Source of the DNA: Mastigias papua
Taxonomy: Eukaryota; Cnidaria; Scyphozoa; Rhizostomeae; Mastigiidae
Direction: 5' to 3'
Length of the DNA stretch: 64,000 nt
Assembly: GCA_964019165.1 (NCBI GenBank)
Contig: OZ025282.1
Coordinates: 11,048,229 to 11,112,228 of the forward strand
Both the position numbers and the translations under genes were made by a program. The notes under the pieces are model-generated. The model worked only from the letters and a program-made list of their open reading frames with translations, had not been told where the DNA came from and did not search any database. Shown here piece after piece: positions 24,157 to 36,872 of the stretch; within the stretch, counting starts at the first letter, position 1; each line of letters starts with the position of its first letter.

Positions 24157-27100
24157 GCAGTCACTTGTTGATCTCAATGGTTCTTTAACTGTATTAATCG
24201 GTCATCAATCGCAAGGAATCTTTGCACCTTGAGGAATTTCGAATATCTTGAGCACTTGTAGATAGTTTCGCATCTACAAACGATGTAATTGTTCTGCTTG
24301 TTTTCACAATGTTTAAACATGATCTTCACAAAACAAGCAAAATTTTATTAGATCATCAATGTACACAAATGTCAAGGTATAAGACACAAACGAGATACTT
24401 CTCTTGAGCGAATTAGCCTCACCTTCTGCTTCACAAATTCCAAATCAGGAAAATCGCATCAATTTGAAATTGGGAAACCGTACCTGCTACAAAACAGACG
24501 TAGAGACCACAATGCATCCAAAGACAAAAGCGATTAAATGTTTCCCATCTTGGGTTAACGCTACAAGATCTTCCATGGCTTCACAATCTTTGGAAAATCA
24601 TTTTCAGAAATGTACGACGTCAGCTTAATGTTGTAGAATCTTCTGCGTGCGTTCACTTGAAGTACCTGCTCCAGGTGGATATCTCCTGGCAAGCAAAAAC
24701 TACTATGCAGTGAAATATTCTCAAAGAAGTTAAAGCGAATGAATTTTGCTAATTGACTCTCCAACGAACTGTTCTTTCCATATTTCAAGAAGAATAAGAT
24801 AAACGGCACTAGAACAAATGAATCTCATCAATAATTTCGTATATCTTTTGTTTTCATGGTAAAAAGAATTCATAGTTTCCGATGATCCTCGCACCTGCTC
24901 ATGTCTGAAAATCTCCTGAGAAATCGTTCAAATTAGTCACCGTTCTTTTGATGCGAGGAAACGAATAGGAAAACACTTCTTAGATATGCATTCAATTCTT
25001 TTTGAAGAAATTCATCAATAGATATCTGTATTATTCTGGCATCTTGCTAAGCGTCTGATTACAGAGTGCTAAGATGACATTAAGATGCGCGTAGACGAGT
25101 TGTGATTGGAAAATACCACAATATTATGAACATAGAACATTTGCTTGTTATCAGTCTGCTCTATTCTTGAATAACATATAGATGATAGACCAATAGGATG
25201 TCCAAGTTCATATCTAGTCTGGCGGATATTCTACTAAGCCTTTAGATCACTGTGCCCACGTGCAGGAGATAATGCTTACTTGGTTCTGCTCAAAAGCATG
25301 GACAAGCTGGAAAGTTCTAATCATTATTGGAAACAATTTCACGTAATATGAAATAAGTTATGAATACTATTGCAGTACTTTTTGGTGTCAAGTATGAAGT
25401 TGAAGAAATAAATACAAGTATAGGGTTTTGACTGTTCGTTCACATTGACGGTGGAAATATCATTTGCTTGTTGCACAACTCTGGACTCTGTGGTTATTGA
25501 GGAGAGAGGTAATAAGATGCCATTTGGAAAAATGTTCTGTTCATCCCATAGCCATCAATTCGAACAGCCATTTCTATTGAGAGAGCTCGTTTAACTGTCG
25601 ATGCAAACAAGTGGTTATTCTTTGGCACTGGAAGCTTGCGAGCTCATGTTCCACGGACAATGTGGGTAAACGCACTATAGTATCGATCTTCAGAAAAGGA
25701 CAAACAACATTCACGATTAGGGAAAGTGTGAAGCATTAATTTCAATTGAGATTCAAAAAACAGAAATCAGGAAACAATGCAGTAGCAAAAAGCATTAGAA
25801 TGGTTTGCTATAGGACAGTACCTAAGTGTTTTATGATTGGCGGGAAGTGTATGAATTACTTTGAATAAACTCTTGCATAAGAGGATCGCAAGGTATTGAA
25901 TGACTGGAATAGGCCTAACCTAACGGAAAGTACAGATAATTTGAGAATAATAACAGTCCTTCACATACGCACTCGTGGTTGCAGAACTTTGAATGAACTA
26001 CGTATAATACTGGTTCTTCATTTGAACTAACCAAGAATGGCCAAAGTGTACTGGAATGCTATGTAAAATGAACATGAATACAAATGTTTTGGCACAGCCT
26101 TCAAACAAGCCAAAGGACTAGATACTTATTTTCACTTACAGACTATCACTCAAAGCTTCTTGTATTCAAAGTTGTCTTAGATGTGAGTTACTGAAGTCAA
26201 ACATATCAAATGATTCTTCAAGCGAATAATCTTTAATTTTAATGCTGTAAAGAAGTTCGTCTGAAATACCGTAATAGCTCTCAGCAATAGTCGACCATAA
26301 TTTCATATCAATGATTTATCAATGGAAACATAGTTGATTGACTTCACCTATTAACGTATTTCCTTTAATAACGCTGTGGTGCTTAACTAATTAATAGGAT
26401 AATTTTTGCGGCGTTTATTAAAAGGAGGCGTTTAACACAATGCAGCAATTGCTTAAAAGCAAATATTATTGATAGAACATAACTGCAACGAATTCAGAAC
26501 ATTCTAAATGTAACACAGGGAGGATAAATGATAAATTGGCCGTTATTGCTGTAGTGCTTTAATGTAGAAAATGCTTCGCAATGAATCTTCACGACAAAAG
26601 TATAAATTACCAAAAAAGCACTAATTCATCATGAAAAAGCACTTTCAAAAGTAAACGACAAATATTATCCTTATAATATTCATGAGGAATCAAAAAGTAG
26701 CCTTGCAGATATGTGCTGCTCTGCATTTCCCGATTTTCCAACAAATGAACTTTTTTATGCTCTTCGTTCATCAGAGAGACTTATGGCCGTCTGCGTTGGG
26801 TATCTTCTTCAAAGGTTTCAAAAATCTGATACAAAATACTTAGATACATTTGCAAACACTTGCGCAAGGAAACTAGGATCACTTACTGAATCTGATGCTA
26901 AAAGACCTTTTGCGAGCAAACAAAACTGGAAAAACTATTTCTATAGGAAAAATTACGGTTCGACACTATTTGTTCTGATTTGATGAGAGTGATGAGAAAG
27001 CATCGAAGATACTATAATCTGGGAAGGACAAATATCAGCATTGACATTCTACACCAAATATATCTCTATAAGTGGTATGCCTGAGACTTTTCATCTATCA

Positions 27101-27182
27101 CGTAGGAAACTCAAAAGAAAAGAACGGTTCAAACTATGACGCATATGTATCAGAAATGATTAGGAACAAGTGGGGAGAGTAA
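24157..27182. other. Gene-free stretch upstream of the alpha-catenin-like gene
   Basis: This should hold the promoter and any 5' untranslated exon of the minus-strand gene, but no core promoter element is convincing. A minus-strand frame ending LPGDIHLEQ before GTACTTC near 24677 has a donor-like end but no assignable partner. The 26711-26983 plus frame is unidentified and unsupported by splice sites. Confidence 0.35.
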
Positions 27183-27586
27183 GGGCCTGTTTATATTAGT
27201 GCACTAAGTGGGATGGCTAAGTAAGCAGGCTGAAATTTGTCTCGTGTTTATATGGAGAAGTTTCAGCCCCCTTAACGGGATAATTGATAATCTCCTCCAC
27301 AACTTGCCACACACAGCCTCCTGGAATACAATGGCGTTAGCTACATTTGACTTTTATGCATGCCCAGTTTGTTCCAATTCAGCCAGGCAAGCGGTATGAA
27401 GTGTTTATATGGAGACTATTCCATCTCGCTTACCGAGACCTTGGGAACGCTGTAATGAGATCTCGTTTATCGGGCTGGCTCGTTTCTCCATATAAACGAA
27501 GGCCAATTTTCTTATTGATTTCTTGAGATAGTGAGAACTCACTTAACGAGACAGTCCGCTACGCGGGCTCATATAAAAACAGGCCT
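27183..27586. mobile_element. Short inverted-repeat element (about 0.4 kb)
   Basis: The left end GGGCCTGTTTATATTAGTGC matches the inverted right end, which read in reverse is GGCCTGTTTTTATATGAGCC. The word GTTTATATGGAGA occurs twice inside in direct orientation (near 27247 and 27406) and once inverted (near 27489). There is no coding capacity. It is a miniature non-autonomous DNA transposon of undetermined superfamily; no clean target-site duplication is visible. Confidence 0.7.
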
Positions 27587-27845
27587 TAAAGAGCAGACAG
27601 CAAGCGACACAAAACTAGGAGCAAAAATCTTGGAGCTGAAAGCTATAATAATACCTAATGAAAGGTAGAGTCAACAGGATTTTATTTCAATATCTGATAA
27701 CTATGAAAAATAATTAAATTAGGTATACAAAGAAGAAAAGAGTTGCTACCTTGACTCAATACAGTTTTCATAAAACAATTTTTCAAAAAGATATTTTATG
27801 ATAATAATTTTCTATGGTTTACAGAATGAAAATAACAAAGACCTC
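27587..27845. other. 3' flank of KRTCAP2
   Basis: AT-rich sequence downstream of the KRTCAP2 stop codon on the minus strand. No canonical AATAAA is seen in the first 70 bp. Confidence 0.4.
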
Positions 27846-30800
27846 TCATTGTCCCTTTCTTGATTTGGAGACTGGCTTTGTCAGAGGGGTAACCACACTG
27901 TACTTCTGTGTTGACAGTTTGTTGATGTAGTAGAGAGCAATACACGAGAAAATCAAACTACAAGCAGACAGTAAAAATTCACACTTAAAAAACTTTAATA
28001 AACACAAAATTAAAGTGAAAAGAAATAACATATGATAAATGGCTAGCACTTCTTTTGCAATGGATACAGGTGCAATAGGATAATTAAAAGGTAGTATAAA
28101 CTGTATTTTGAGCAATTGTAGAGGAATTTTTCATACAAAACTGCCTTATGTCTTGTATGAGACACTCTTATACATTCTTAAAATTTTAAGAAATAGCTAT
28201 ATCATCTCCTACCAGGTAAAAGATGCACCACCTTGCAAAGCGCTTACAAAGCATGTATATTTCAATAAAAAAATAACACAAACTCAGGAATAGTAAAGAA
28301 ACTCTGTTGAGGAAAACTGTTACTGGCAACTGATTCCTTAAATGACATTAGGGTGTCCATTAAAATTTGGTGGTCTCCTGTATTTTTACATCAAGGGGAT
28401 ATCAAAAGTAGAGCAGAACATGGGCTGAAGCCCAAAAAGCAAGGGAAAATTAGATTCTTGTCAGAAAACTGTATAGAAAATCAGAGGAAGTGGCGGTTTT
28501 CACTAGATCTCCTGCTAAAGTATGCTTTTCACACTAATAGACCAGGTGTTCCTACTATTGTAATATTTCCAAACAGAATAACACTTTTCCTCACAGGGAT
28601 GCATGCGAAAATGAAAGTTAATATGTATAAGAAATGTAATGAAACAGAGCTGAAAAAACTTTGAAAAAAGTGTTTCTTATACTTGGCAAAATATGATACA
28701 ATATCCATCCGACATCATAGAAGTAGGAGGACTAGAAAGCGTGCTCTATTGTTTCACTTTTGTTTGGTGTGTAATACCCATGTGGATTATAGATGGTAGC
28801 AACACGTTGGCAAAAGACTGTTGCGGACTATACGTCAAATGGTGTTTTCAATCTATGTGGGCTAACATTGAACCTATATACACTGTAAAGTGGGATTTTC
28901 GATGTAGCAAAGAACTGATTGATAGATATCTTGAAAGGTTGAAAATTACCTTTTTGTTGTGATTTCATCGTCCTTAAATAGGTTTGTTATGCGGGGCTTA
29001 GGGTTTGTATCCTGTTACTTAATGGCCTGGTATGTCCAAAGAGATACAGATTAACATCGAATGTGGGCAATAAGAATCTATGTATATTATGGCAGTGTAC
29101 CATTCAATACGTGCAAAAATCTCCCTTTCAAATAGTTGTCAGCTATCAGGTAGTTATGTGTCAGCTGCAGACATATCGGTTGTATCCATATCAGTTGTAT
29201 ACATCTCAGCCAGTGTGTATGCCATGTCTCCCTACTCCGGAGATACCCAAGGAGGACTACGGCTTACAAATCAAAGGGAAACAGTGGCGAATAAAAAAAC
29301 CAGGCTCTTTTGTCCAAAAGTTGGATTTTCTTGAGTCTGCATCGGTTGTTATATCCATATGTTGTCTACATAGAGCTTACAGTGCAGCATCTCGAATCTG
29401 GAAGCGAGGGGGGTCACGCCACAGATACGATGGGGCACAGAAATCCTGAGTTTGTTGTACGCCGGCGTATTTTAAAAAGGAAACAAATGTTATGTATGGA
29501 ATTAAGTATGAAAAGAGTATACTGGCGTAAATAGGTTGAAAATTTGGCGCAGATGTGGCGTACAAAAGTGTCTGATTCCAGATAGGCCGCTTAGAACTGT
29601 CTTTTTGTCAACGAGGTGTTGCCATTTTGACTCCCCATGGGCATTATCCTCCACGTGATCTATCACGCATTTTAGTCCTCCTATTTCTATGTCCGACACC
29701 AATATAACTATACTACAAACCAATTCTAAACATTCACAGTGCTTTAAATGGGGAGGGGGGCATGACAGCTCGCACGCATGAAGGCATGCACCCACGAGTT
29801 CATATGGATTGATTACTTATGCGCCCAGTGATATTTACTTCCCCTGTTGAGAATGATATCCGAAATTTGCTAAATGCTTTGATTCAACGTTTAGTAACTC
29901 TTGAGAATGCTGTGTTATTAAATCATTTTCAATCACATGCCCCACTCTCCTCGTCCACATTGTTGATTGTGCGCATTCAATTCTGGAGTGTAAAAGCCCT
30001 GCATTCACAACGAAAAAGATAGACAAGAAGAACATATCACTTTTAAAGCAACATTCTTGCCCAGGTGCACTTCCTAATGTAATCATTTTAAAGAGTGTTG
30101 GAAACAAGGAAAGGTAGAATCAATACTAAAAGCATTGGCAAGTCAACACTCTTTCTGTTAGTCTTTTCAATGATAGAAATAAAATGCCCACATTTGGACC
30201 ACAGCAAAATTGTGGATATGTACAATATACTATGCAATTTGAATCTGCTATATAAGTATATTGAACATAAACTAATGCTTCATTGTTTGCTCTTTATGAT
30301 CAGAAAAGGTAAACAGAGAATTCACCTACTAGCTACATCACCTTTTTAGTAACAAAGCTCTACAACAAGATAGAGATGAAACTAGAATGATACATTGTAA
30401 TAATGGGTGCTTACCATGTAGTTACACAAACTCGGTGTACAAGGCCACTGGCAAACATTGCAGCTACCATACAAGAAAGAACTGAAATAGACAATAAATA
30501 AATAAATAAATAAATGAATAAAAAGACAATTTCATTGAAATTCTCATTCATCAAAGATGCCTATACAAAGAGATAGACCTGCCTTTAAATTTTGGTATTA
30601 CACTAATCATAGTATACTTTGTAACAATAGTATATTTCTCTTAGTTTTCCTGATGTAATGTTCATAAATTATTATATTCTCCAAACAATACTTTTCCTAT
30701 GATACTCTCCAATGTGTCTGTGGATAGATGCTTTCTCCTATTTGAGCAAGTGATCTCTGACTCTATCATTCCTATATAAACATTTTCCCCTTTGTTTTCT

Positions 30801-31201
30801 CTCATATTATCAATGGCTCAAGATTGAGGTGAAGTGTCCATATCAACAACAGATTGGTGCCTACTATGTCATGTATACTAAGTCTAGAAAAAAGCTCCAA
30901 GCTGAGTTTTCACTATTTCTCATTGTCCTTGCTTCTTAACAAGAACACAATAGCAATAAAAGGCACCAACACTAGAATCTATCACACAATCTTCTGCTTT
31001 GTCAACTGTTTCCCAAGCACTGGAAACTTAAAATAATTGAACTAAATAGCACAAAAATACGACCTATACCTAAAATCAGTACTCAAGTTCACAAAAAGGA
31101 GTAAATGAAGAAATACATATGATATGAAAAGAGAAATAACTCTCCAAGGACATTTAGTGATTCATAAAGGTATCTTTTGGTAAATTTGCAGAAATTCAAA
31201 G

Positions 31202-31236
<35 letters not shown>

Positions 31237-33143
31237 ATAAAATTGATTTTATACCTTCTGGGAAGAGCTTTGATTGAAATGCAGGACCAAACATCACTCT
31301 TTCTAGATTACTTATGGCCTTTTAAGTCAAGGATCAAATACCATTTCTCAGCTCTCTCAAAAATACATTATGAACTGCTAACATTTCTCATACAGGCTTG
31401 ACAATACAGGTTTTCTACTCAACCAGATTGAGTTTGATGAATTGGTTGCATTCCAGTAGTACACAGGTCTTATATTCTTCACATGGAGGTAACCAAGGTG
31501 GTCCCCTCACAAAAACTAGTTGTTCTGTGAGGGGCCCACCACCAAACTTTTGTAATGATGGACTGCAACTGTGCTATCAGATTCACCAAAATGATTATAG
31601 GCCAAGTTATGTTAACATTACAATATGTGTAACATAGATATATCTGCTAGTACACTCCAGTTGAGCTGACAACTAATGTTCAAGTCTGCTAAAGGTTCCA
31701 TTTATGAACTCAAGTGCATCATAAAGTAACTAAAATAATATTAAAGAACAGGCAGAAATACATCAAAAGTTTCAAAATATCTCTCTGGGATGGAGTATAG
31801 GAATATGTTAGTGGTAGATCAGAAACAAACAGTCTGCTAGGGCAATGTATCATAATGTTTATTAGTATGAGGTATACTATAACTCCAGATGATATTGTAT
31901 GATACTTGGTAGCATAGGACTAAGGGGTGGGGGGATTGGAGGGCTACAGCCCCTAAGTTGGGTAGAAATCTGTTTTCATTTGGGTATCTTTTAGAACAAA
32001 AAATAATTCCCCCCCCCCCAAAATACCTCAAGTTTTAAGAGTGGTAGACAAAAACTCATTTGGGCAAAATATCAGTGATTTGGGCAGACAGTTTGTAGCC
32101 TCCTGAAGTTTATTGCATCCCTACACCAATAATTGTTAGGACCAATAAAGTGGCAGCTGTTAACATGAAAAAGGGAACCTAATTGACAGTTGCATATATT
32201 GGTGGAGAAAATGGTCATTCGGAAAATGATAATCATCTTCAAAGTCACAGCTATAAACAAGTACCCAATATACTACATGTTTATAAAGACAAATTCCATA
32301 ATGCCATAATTGCTACTGTTGACGCTAGTAATATGCATCTCATGTAACATGTTGTATGCCATTGGTGTCAATAAGTAATACCAAAAGAAGCCAATAAGTA
32401 AAAGTAGTTTGGGAAGTCTAGTTCAATCTCTAAAATCCATTGCAGCCATTAGAATAGGAATTAAAGCAATTAGTCCTAATATTTAAACATCATCAGCAAC
32501 AAGAGCTCAAAGCTATGATAAGAAATCAGCCACTATGACTCAATATTGCTGATTTCATGTCACATATACACTCATATATATTTCTCATAACTCAAAAAAC
32601 ACACTGAAAAATCAGTATGTAAGTAGCAATTCAGGAAATGTCTTGAATTTTGTAAAATCAGTGTTATCTTGAATTTAATAGATTCTCTCTATTTTTATAT
32701 CTGTATAATTTTGATATGCTGCTGCAAAGTTTGCAAATGAAAAGGTATTTCTATCATGATTATAGTCATTATTACATAATACTAGAAAATAAAACAAGAT
32801 TCTAAAAAGTACTGAATGCTTAGAGTAAGTCAGACATGTCCATTACTTCTGAATCATATACTACATCCTGTCATAAGATCTATGGGTATTGATTACAAAG
32901 TTTCAGGTTTTCTCTATTTGCTGTTATAATACTGTATATATTATCAGACAATAAACATATTCAGATCTATTGTAACCAAAAAGGATACTGTGAGGAGAAA
33001 AACAAACAGCTGTGATCCAAGAAAACCACCAAAAATTGTCATCATCCTCCCTGAACTGAGGTCAGTTTTGAATATTTGCATACCAGCAAACACAATCAAT
33101 GTCAGGATGGATGATACAAAAAATGATGCAGTAGTTGGGAGAG
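27846..33143 (-). CDS. KRTCAP2: KRTCAP2, oligosaccharyltransferase complex subunit, five visible exons, first codons not found
   Basis: Exons: 33143-32989, 31318-31255, 30481-30415, 27957-27846 (stop), all GT-AG with matching phases; a small 5' exon with the ATG must lie upstream of 33143. The translation gives about 131 residues (the family is about 136). First exon: SSILTLIVFAGMQIF, then GGFLGSQLFVFLLT. Second: AISNLERVMFGPAFQSKLFP. Third: FASGLVHRVCVTT. Last: LYYINKLSTQKYSVV ending in KSRKGQ. These match the KRTCAP2 family throughout: three hydrophobic membrane segments and a basic C-terminal tail in the ER membrane, part of the STT3A-type OST complex for N-glycosylation. It is divergently arranged with DKC1. 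Confidence 0.93.
28353..28965. other. Unassigned frames inside the last KRTCAP2 intron
   Basis: Two consecutive plus-strand frames, about 103 and 89 codons, have non-ATG or weak starts and no family resemblance that I can recognise. They lie antisense within the 2.4-kb last intron. They are probably chance or old transposon debris. Confidence 0.2.
30491..30522. repeat. (AATA)n microsatellite
   Basis: About 30 bp of AATA/TAAA tandem repeat immediately upstream (minus-strand sense) of the acceptor of the KRTCAP2 exon 30481-30415. Confidence 0.9.
31204..31231. repeat. (TA)n microsatellite
   Basis: A 28-bp TA dinucleotide run in a KRTCAP2 intron, shortly after the donor of the 31318-31255 exon. 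Confidence 0.92.
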
Positions 33144-33379
33144 CTAAAAAACAATGAAATCAGTATGATGAAGGAAATCCAAATAAAAAGAAATGAGGCA
33201 TATATTTTTACTTCATTTCTGAAGTACGATGGATTTGATATTTCGAACGCTATGCCTCCAATTTGAATAGAGGTTAAGCTCGACAAATGCGAGGAAAAGC
33301 AGAAATGCCTAATCAATCATCTTCCAGTGGAGTTAGAGCAAACCTATCAGGATGCAAATAGGATTAACAACTCTATACT

Positions 33380-33661
33380 TTTTACTGAAGAAGTCTCCAA
33401 CAGTATTGAGAATGTCCAAAGTGAAAAGTATGGCTATCCTTAAAAGAAATGTGTAGGCCCAGGGTATGTATGACGGCAAAAGCAACACCGTACCAACCAC
33501 CTTCACTAACTAAGAGAAAAAATGTGATAGAAATCTTCATTCTTGGGCCAGGAAGTCTCATGAGACCGGGAAAAACCTACCTTGTACTAGAATACTCTGC
33601 AGCAAAGCGCTTCGTCAGAGCATATATCAGCACGGATGCGATAATGGTCTCATTGTAAGTC
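33380..33661 (-). CDS. Possible two-exon fragment of a membrane protein between KRTCAP2 and DKC1
   Basis: The segment 33661-33592 lies between an acceptor (gagcgcgcag) and a good donor (ACAAG|GTAGGT) and reads NETIIASVLIYALTKRFAAE. After a short intron, two acceptors are possible. The phase-compatible one (gttag) gives EGGWYGVAFAVIHTLGL. The other (ctcttag) opens a 58-codon hydrophobic frame, LLLPSYIPWAYTFLLRIAIL, that does not match in phase. I recognise no family. It may be a 5' portion of a transcript in the divergent KRTCAP2 direction, or chance. Confidence 0.25.
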
Positions 33662-33907
33662 TGCGCGCTCAAATCAATGAAAAATTAAGTCTGGATATGC
33701 TATCAATATGGCTATTCACAATGAAAAGAGCTTTATGTAGATTGACTCAAAAAAATGACCTACCCATGCTAAGATAGATCTAAATCTTTGCAGCTTGTTC
33801 TGTCCCTAATGTGTACACGTAAAAGAAGACAGACTATTGTAGTAGCCTCTACTTGAGCCGAACCTCGAAAATGACATAAAAACAACGTGGTTGACAGTGT
33901 GAACATA

Positions 33908-35536
33908 ATGATGGCGGGATTAGAAGAAGCAAAGAAACAAAAAAAGCAGAAGAAACATGAGAAGGCAGGTAACGTTGGAGAGTCCCAGCACGATCAAGAT
34001 TTTCTTATAAAGCCGACATCAATTACGGCCAAGTTGGATACATCGCAATGGCCCCTTTTGTTGAAGAACTATGACAAGCTGAATGTGAGAACAGGGCATT
34101 ACACACCTTTGCCTTGTGGAAGTTCGCCACTCAAACGAGCCTTGAATGATTATCTCGCTGCAGGCTTTATTAATTTAGATAAACCAGCAAATCCATCATC
34201 ACATGAAGTTGTTGCGTGGATTAAAAAGATTTTGCGGGTTCAGAAAACTGGTCATAGCGGCACACTTGATCCTAAGGTGACAGGGTGTTTGATTGTATGC
34301 ATCGACAGAGCAACAAGATTGGTAAAATCGCAGCAAGGTGCTGGAAAGGAATATGTTTGCATTGTTAGGCTCCATGGGGCAATTAAGAGTGAAACAAAAT
34401 TAGCAAAAGCATTAGAGACTCTCACTGGAGCAATGTTTCAGAGACCCCCATTGATATCAGCAGTGAAGCGACAACTTCGAGTGAGAACAATCTATGAAAG
34501 CAAGCTGCTAGAGTATGATGCAGAAAGGCACCTTGGAATTTTCTGGATAAGTTGTGAAGCAGGGACTTATGTAAGGACATTGTGTGTCCATATTGGGCTA
34601 TTGTTAGGCGTGGGTGCACATATGCAAGAGTTGAGAAGAGTTCGTTCAGGAATACAATCAGAGAATGAAGGTATCGTCACCATGCATGACTTACTTGATG
34701 CCCAATGGCATTATGACAACACAAAAGATGAGTCATACTTGCGACGTGTTGTTAAACCACTTGAGGCTCTACTGGTGTCACATAAACGTCTTGTAATCAA
34801 AGACAGCGCTGTCAATGCTATTTGTTATGGAGCCAAGCTGATGCTGCCAGGGCTATTGAGATATGAAAGTGGAATTGAAATCAATGATGAAGTTGTAATG
34901 ATGACAACCAAAGGAGAAGCAATTGCCACTGGCATAGCATTGATGACAACAGCAACAATTGCAACATGTGATCATGGTGTTGTAGCTAAGATAAAGAGAG
35001 TCATAATGGAAAGGGATACCTATCCAAGAAAATGGGGCCTTGGCCCAAAGGCTCTTGCAAAGAAGCAGCTTATTGCAGCAGGGAAGCTTGATAAACATGG
35101 TAAACCTAATGAGAACACACCTAAAGAATGGAAAAAGTACAAAGATTATGCGAGCATGAATGCAGAACAGCTTTTAGAAGAAGCGTTAAAGAGTAAAGAT
35201 AAGAAAACATCTGAATCTGGAAAAAGAAAGCATGAAACTAGCAGTAGTAGTGAAGATGAGGAAAAGAAGAGTATTGAGAAGAAGAAAAGTAAAGAGGTTG
35301 CTGAGGATATGGATAAAAAAGATGCAGAGAAGAGCAGTAAAAAGGAAAAAAAGAAAAAGAAGAAAGTAAAGTTAGAAGAGCAAGATGAAAATCCAGAGGG
35401 GAGCTTTAAGAAAGAAAAAAAGAAGAAGAAAGACAAGAAAGCTACTTCAGTGGAAGAAGAGGATAGTGAATCAATTGGTGGAAAAATGAAAAAGGCAAAG
35501 AAGGAGAAACATAAAGATAAACATAAAGATACTTAA
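33908..35536 (+). CDS. DKC1: Dyskerin (H/ACA snoRNP pseudouridine synthase), uninterrupted frame
   Basis: A 542-residue protein from the ATG at 33908 (a second ATG follows directly; upstream codons in frame lack ATG). Dyskerin catalyses RNA-guided uridine-to-pseudouridine isomerisation in H/ACA snoRNPs and stabilises telomerase RNA in nucleolus and Cajal bodies. The order is: basic N-terminus, DKCLD segment (31-90), TruB catalytic domain with [12 protein letters not shown] and catalytic Asp at about 121, [10 protein letters not shown] and [17 protein letters not shown] motifs, PUA domain (about 290-365) ending [19 protein letters not shown], then a long Lys/Glu/Ser tail with KKEKKKKKK blocks. 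Length is close to human (514) with a longer tail. No intron is visible although neighbouring genes are spliced. KRTCAP2 lies head to head 0.76 kb upstream. Confidence 0.98.
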   Translation: MMAGLEEAKKQKKQKKHEKAGNVGESQHDQDFLIKPTSITAKLDTSQWPLLLKNYDKLNVRTGHYTPLPCGSSPLKRALNDYLAAGFINLDKPANPSSHEVVAWIKKILRVQKTGHSGTLDPKVTGCLIVCIDRATRLVKSQQGAGKEYVCIVRLHGAIKSETKLAKALETLTGAMFQRPPLISAVKRQLRVRTIYESKLLEYDAERHLGIFWISCEAGTYVRTLCVHIGLLLGVGAHMQELRRVRSGIQSENEGIVTMHDLLDAQWHYDNTKDESYLRRVVKPLEALLVSHKRLVIKDSAVNAICYGAKLMLPGLLRYESGIEINDEVVMMTTKGEAIATGIALMTTATIATCDHGVVAKIKRVIMERDTYPRKWGLGPKALAKKQLIAAGKLDKHGKPNENTPKEWKKYKDYASMNAEQLLEEALKSKDKKTSESGKRKHETSSSSEDEEKKSIEKKKSKEVAEDMDKKDAEKSSKKEKKKKKKVKLEEQDENPEGSFKKEKKKKKDKKATSVEEEDSESIGGKMKKAKKEKHKDKHKDT

Positions 35537-35744
35537 TAATTGTAAGCATAATAATTGCAAAGACAATTTGTCAAACACCACTGCAGCTAATGCTACATTT
35601 TGTCAATAGATTTTAGAAGCTGAGTACTGTTTCTTATAACCATTTGATGATTCATATCCTTAACATTTTCTAGGTCATTTTGAAAAACATTAATTCTCCA
35701 TCTTAATTTACTGTTTTTTGACAGATTTAGTGGGCAATTTGCAT

Positions 35745-36279
35745 TACTCTCAGGTGCCAAATAAAGGCCCCCCACACTTATTAATTTTTTGATTTTTTTC
35801 CAATCCCCCCAGACCCTATTAGGACCCCCATTTATTAATTTTAAAGAAAATGAAACTGTTTACAAACTCCCCATTTTATTTCCATTCTTTGTTAGTACCA
35901 TTTATGCCCACATGTGCCCAAACATTCAAATGTTTCATTTAAACATCAAATCATTAAATGTATCAAAGCAAGTGTCAATTGATATCAATTGATATCAAAA
36001 CATAGTCAAATGACTTTGGTCAAAACAACTTTTGTGATTATATTTTCTGGCATACTACTTCTAAGAAATGTCGTGAAAATTTGCTGCTTGAATGACAACC
36101 TGCGAAAATGACAATCTGCTTTTGTTTTTTCCTGTGCTTTATAATCATTTTAAGCTCTTTTTCAAATTCCAACCCCCCCCCCATTTATTCTGACCCTCCG
36201 TTTATTAAAAGTCAGACTTTTGTCTGACCTCTGACCCCCTGTTTATTAGGACCCCCCTTTTATTTGGCACTCGAGAGCA
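35745..36279. mobile_element. Inverted-repeat element with C-run interior (TACTCT family)
   Basis: The left end TACTCTCAGGTGCCAAATAA matches the inverted right end, which read in reverse is TGCTCTCGAGTGCCAAATAA. The interior repeats C-runs followed by (g)tttattaattttt on the plus strand only. There is no coding capacity. The left end brings an AATAAA hexamer at 35760-35765, the first one downstream of the DKC1 stop codon. Confidence 0.8.
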
Positions 36280-36741
36280 TATCTAGTTTTTAAGCACTGA
36301 ATTAACATGGGGCTGATATGATATGTTTTCTGATGAAGATACTAACATGATTTACTTGTCAGGTATAAAAATTTCTTGTGTTTGATCAGGCAGAATATAT
36401 CAATATGGTGCATTCTAGATATAATGTCTCCGTCTTTGAGCTTTCAGACAATCTTTTGTGGAAAGATAAATCAAAGAGCTCCTGTCATTTTCAAATAATT
36501 TCAAGATAGACACCCAATAATTTTAAGGTAGACTTTCAGTCTTGGGAGATATTATATCACATATCTGAAATTGCTGAGTAAAATCACCTGACTGTTGTTT
36601 TGATTTTCACCAGGGGGTATTAAACTCGATTACTTTGTAATTACATCAGCTGATATTTTACTACTGTTTGCCATGAAGGTAAGCTATGTTTTGCTTAGGG
36701 ATTTATGCAAAGGAAACAGACTTTGTTGCATTCCTTGCATA
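36280..36741. other. Gene-free stretch
   Basis: AT-rich DNA between two miniature elements, with nothing recognisable. Confidence 0.4.
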
Positions 36742-36872
36742 GGGGCCATCCACGGAGCAAGTACACAGTAAATCACCCAGTTTTTGATTCCCTCCTCTTG
36801 TTTGTATACACATGCATACTCTTGTCTGAATCCCCTCCCCTTTTACTGTGTACACACCTTATGGATTGTCCC
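36742..36872. mobile_element. 131-bp miniature inverted-repeat element
   Basis: The left end GGGGCCATCCACGGAGCAAG followed by TACACAGTAAA is matched by the inverted right end GGGACAATCCATAAGGTGTG followed by TACACAGTAAA. Ends of the GGGGCCATCCAT...GTACACA type recur in many animal genomes. No coding capacity. Confidence 0.75.

Noticed and set aside
28353..28962. Possible plus-strand gene inside a KRTCAP2 intron
   Set aside because: No ATG-supported long frame, no splice sites worth citing, no family.
35146..35436. Minus-strand Ser/Phe/Leu-rich frame
   Set aside because: Antisense shadow of the Lys/Glu-rich dyskerin tail.
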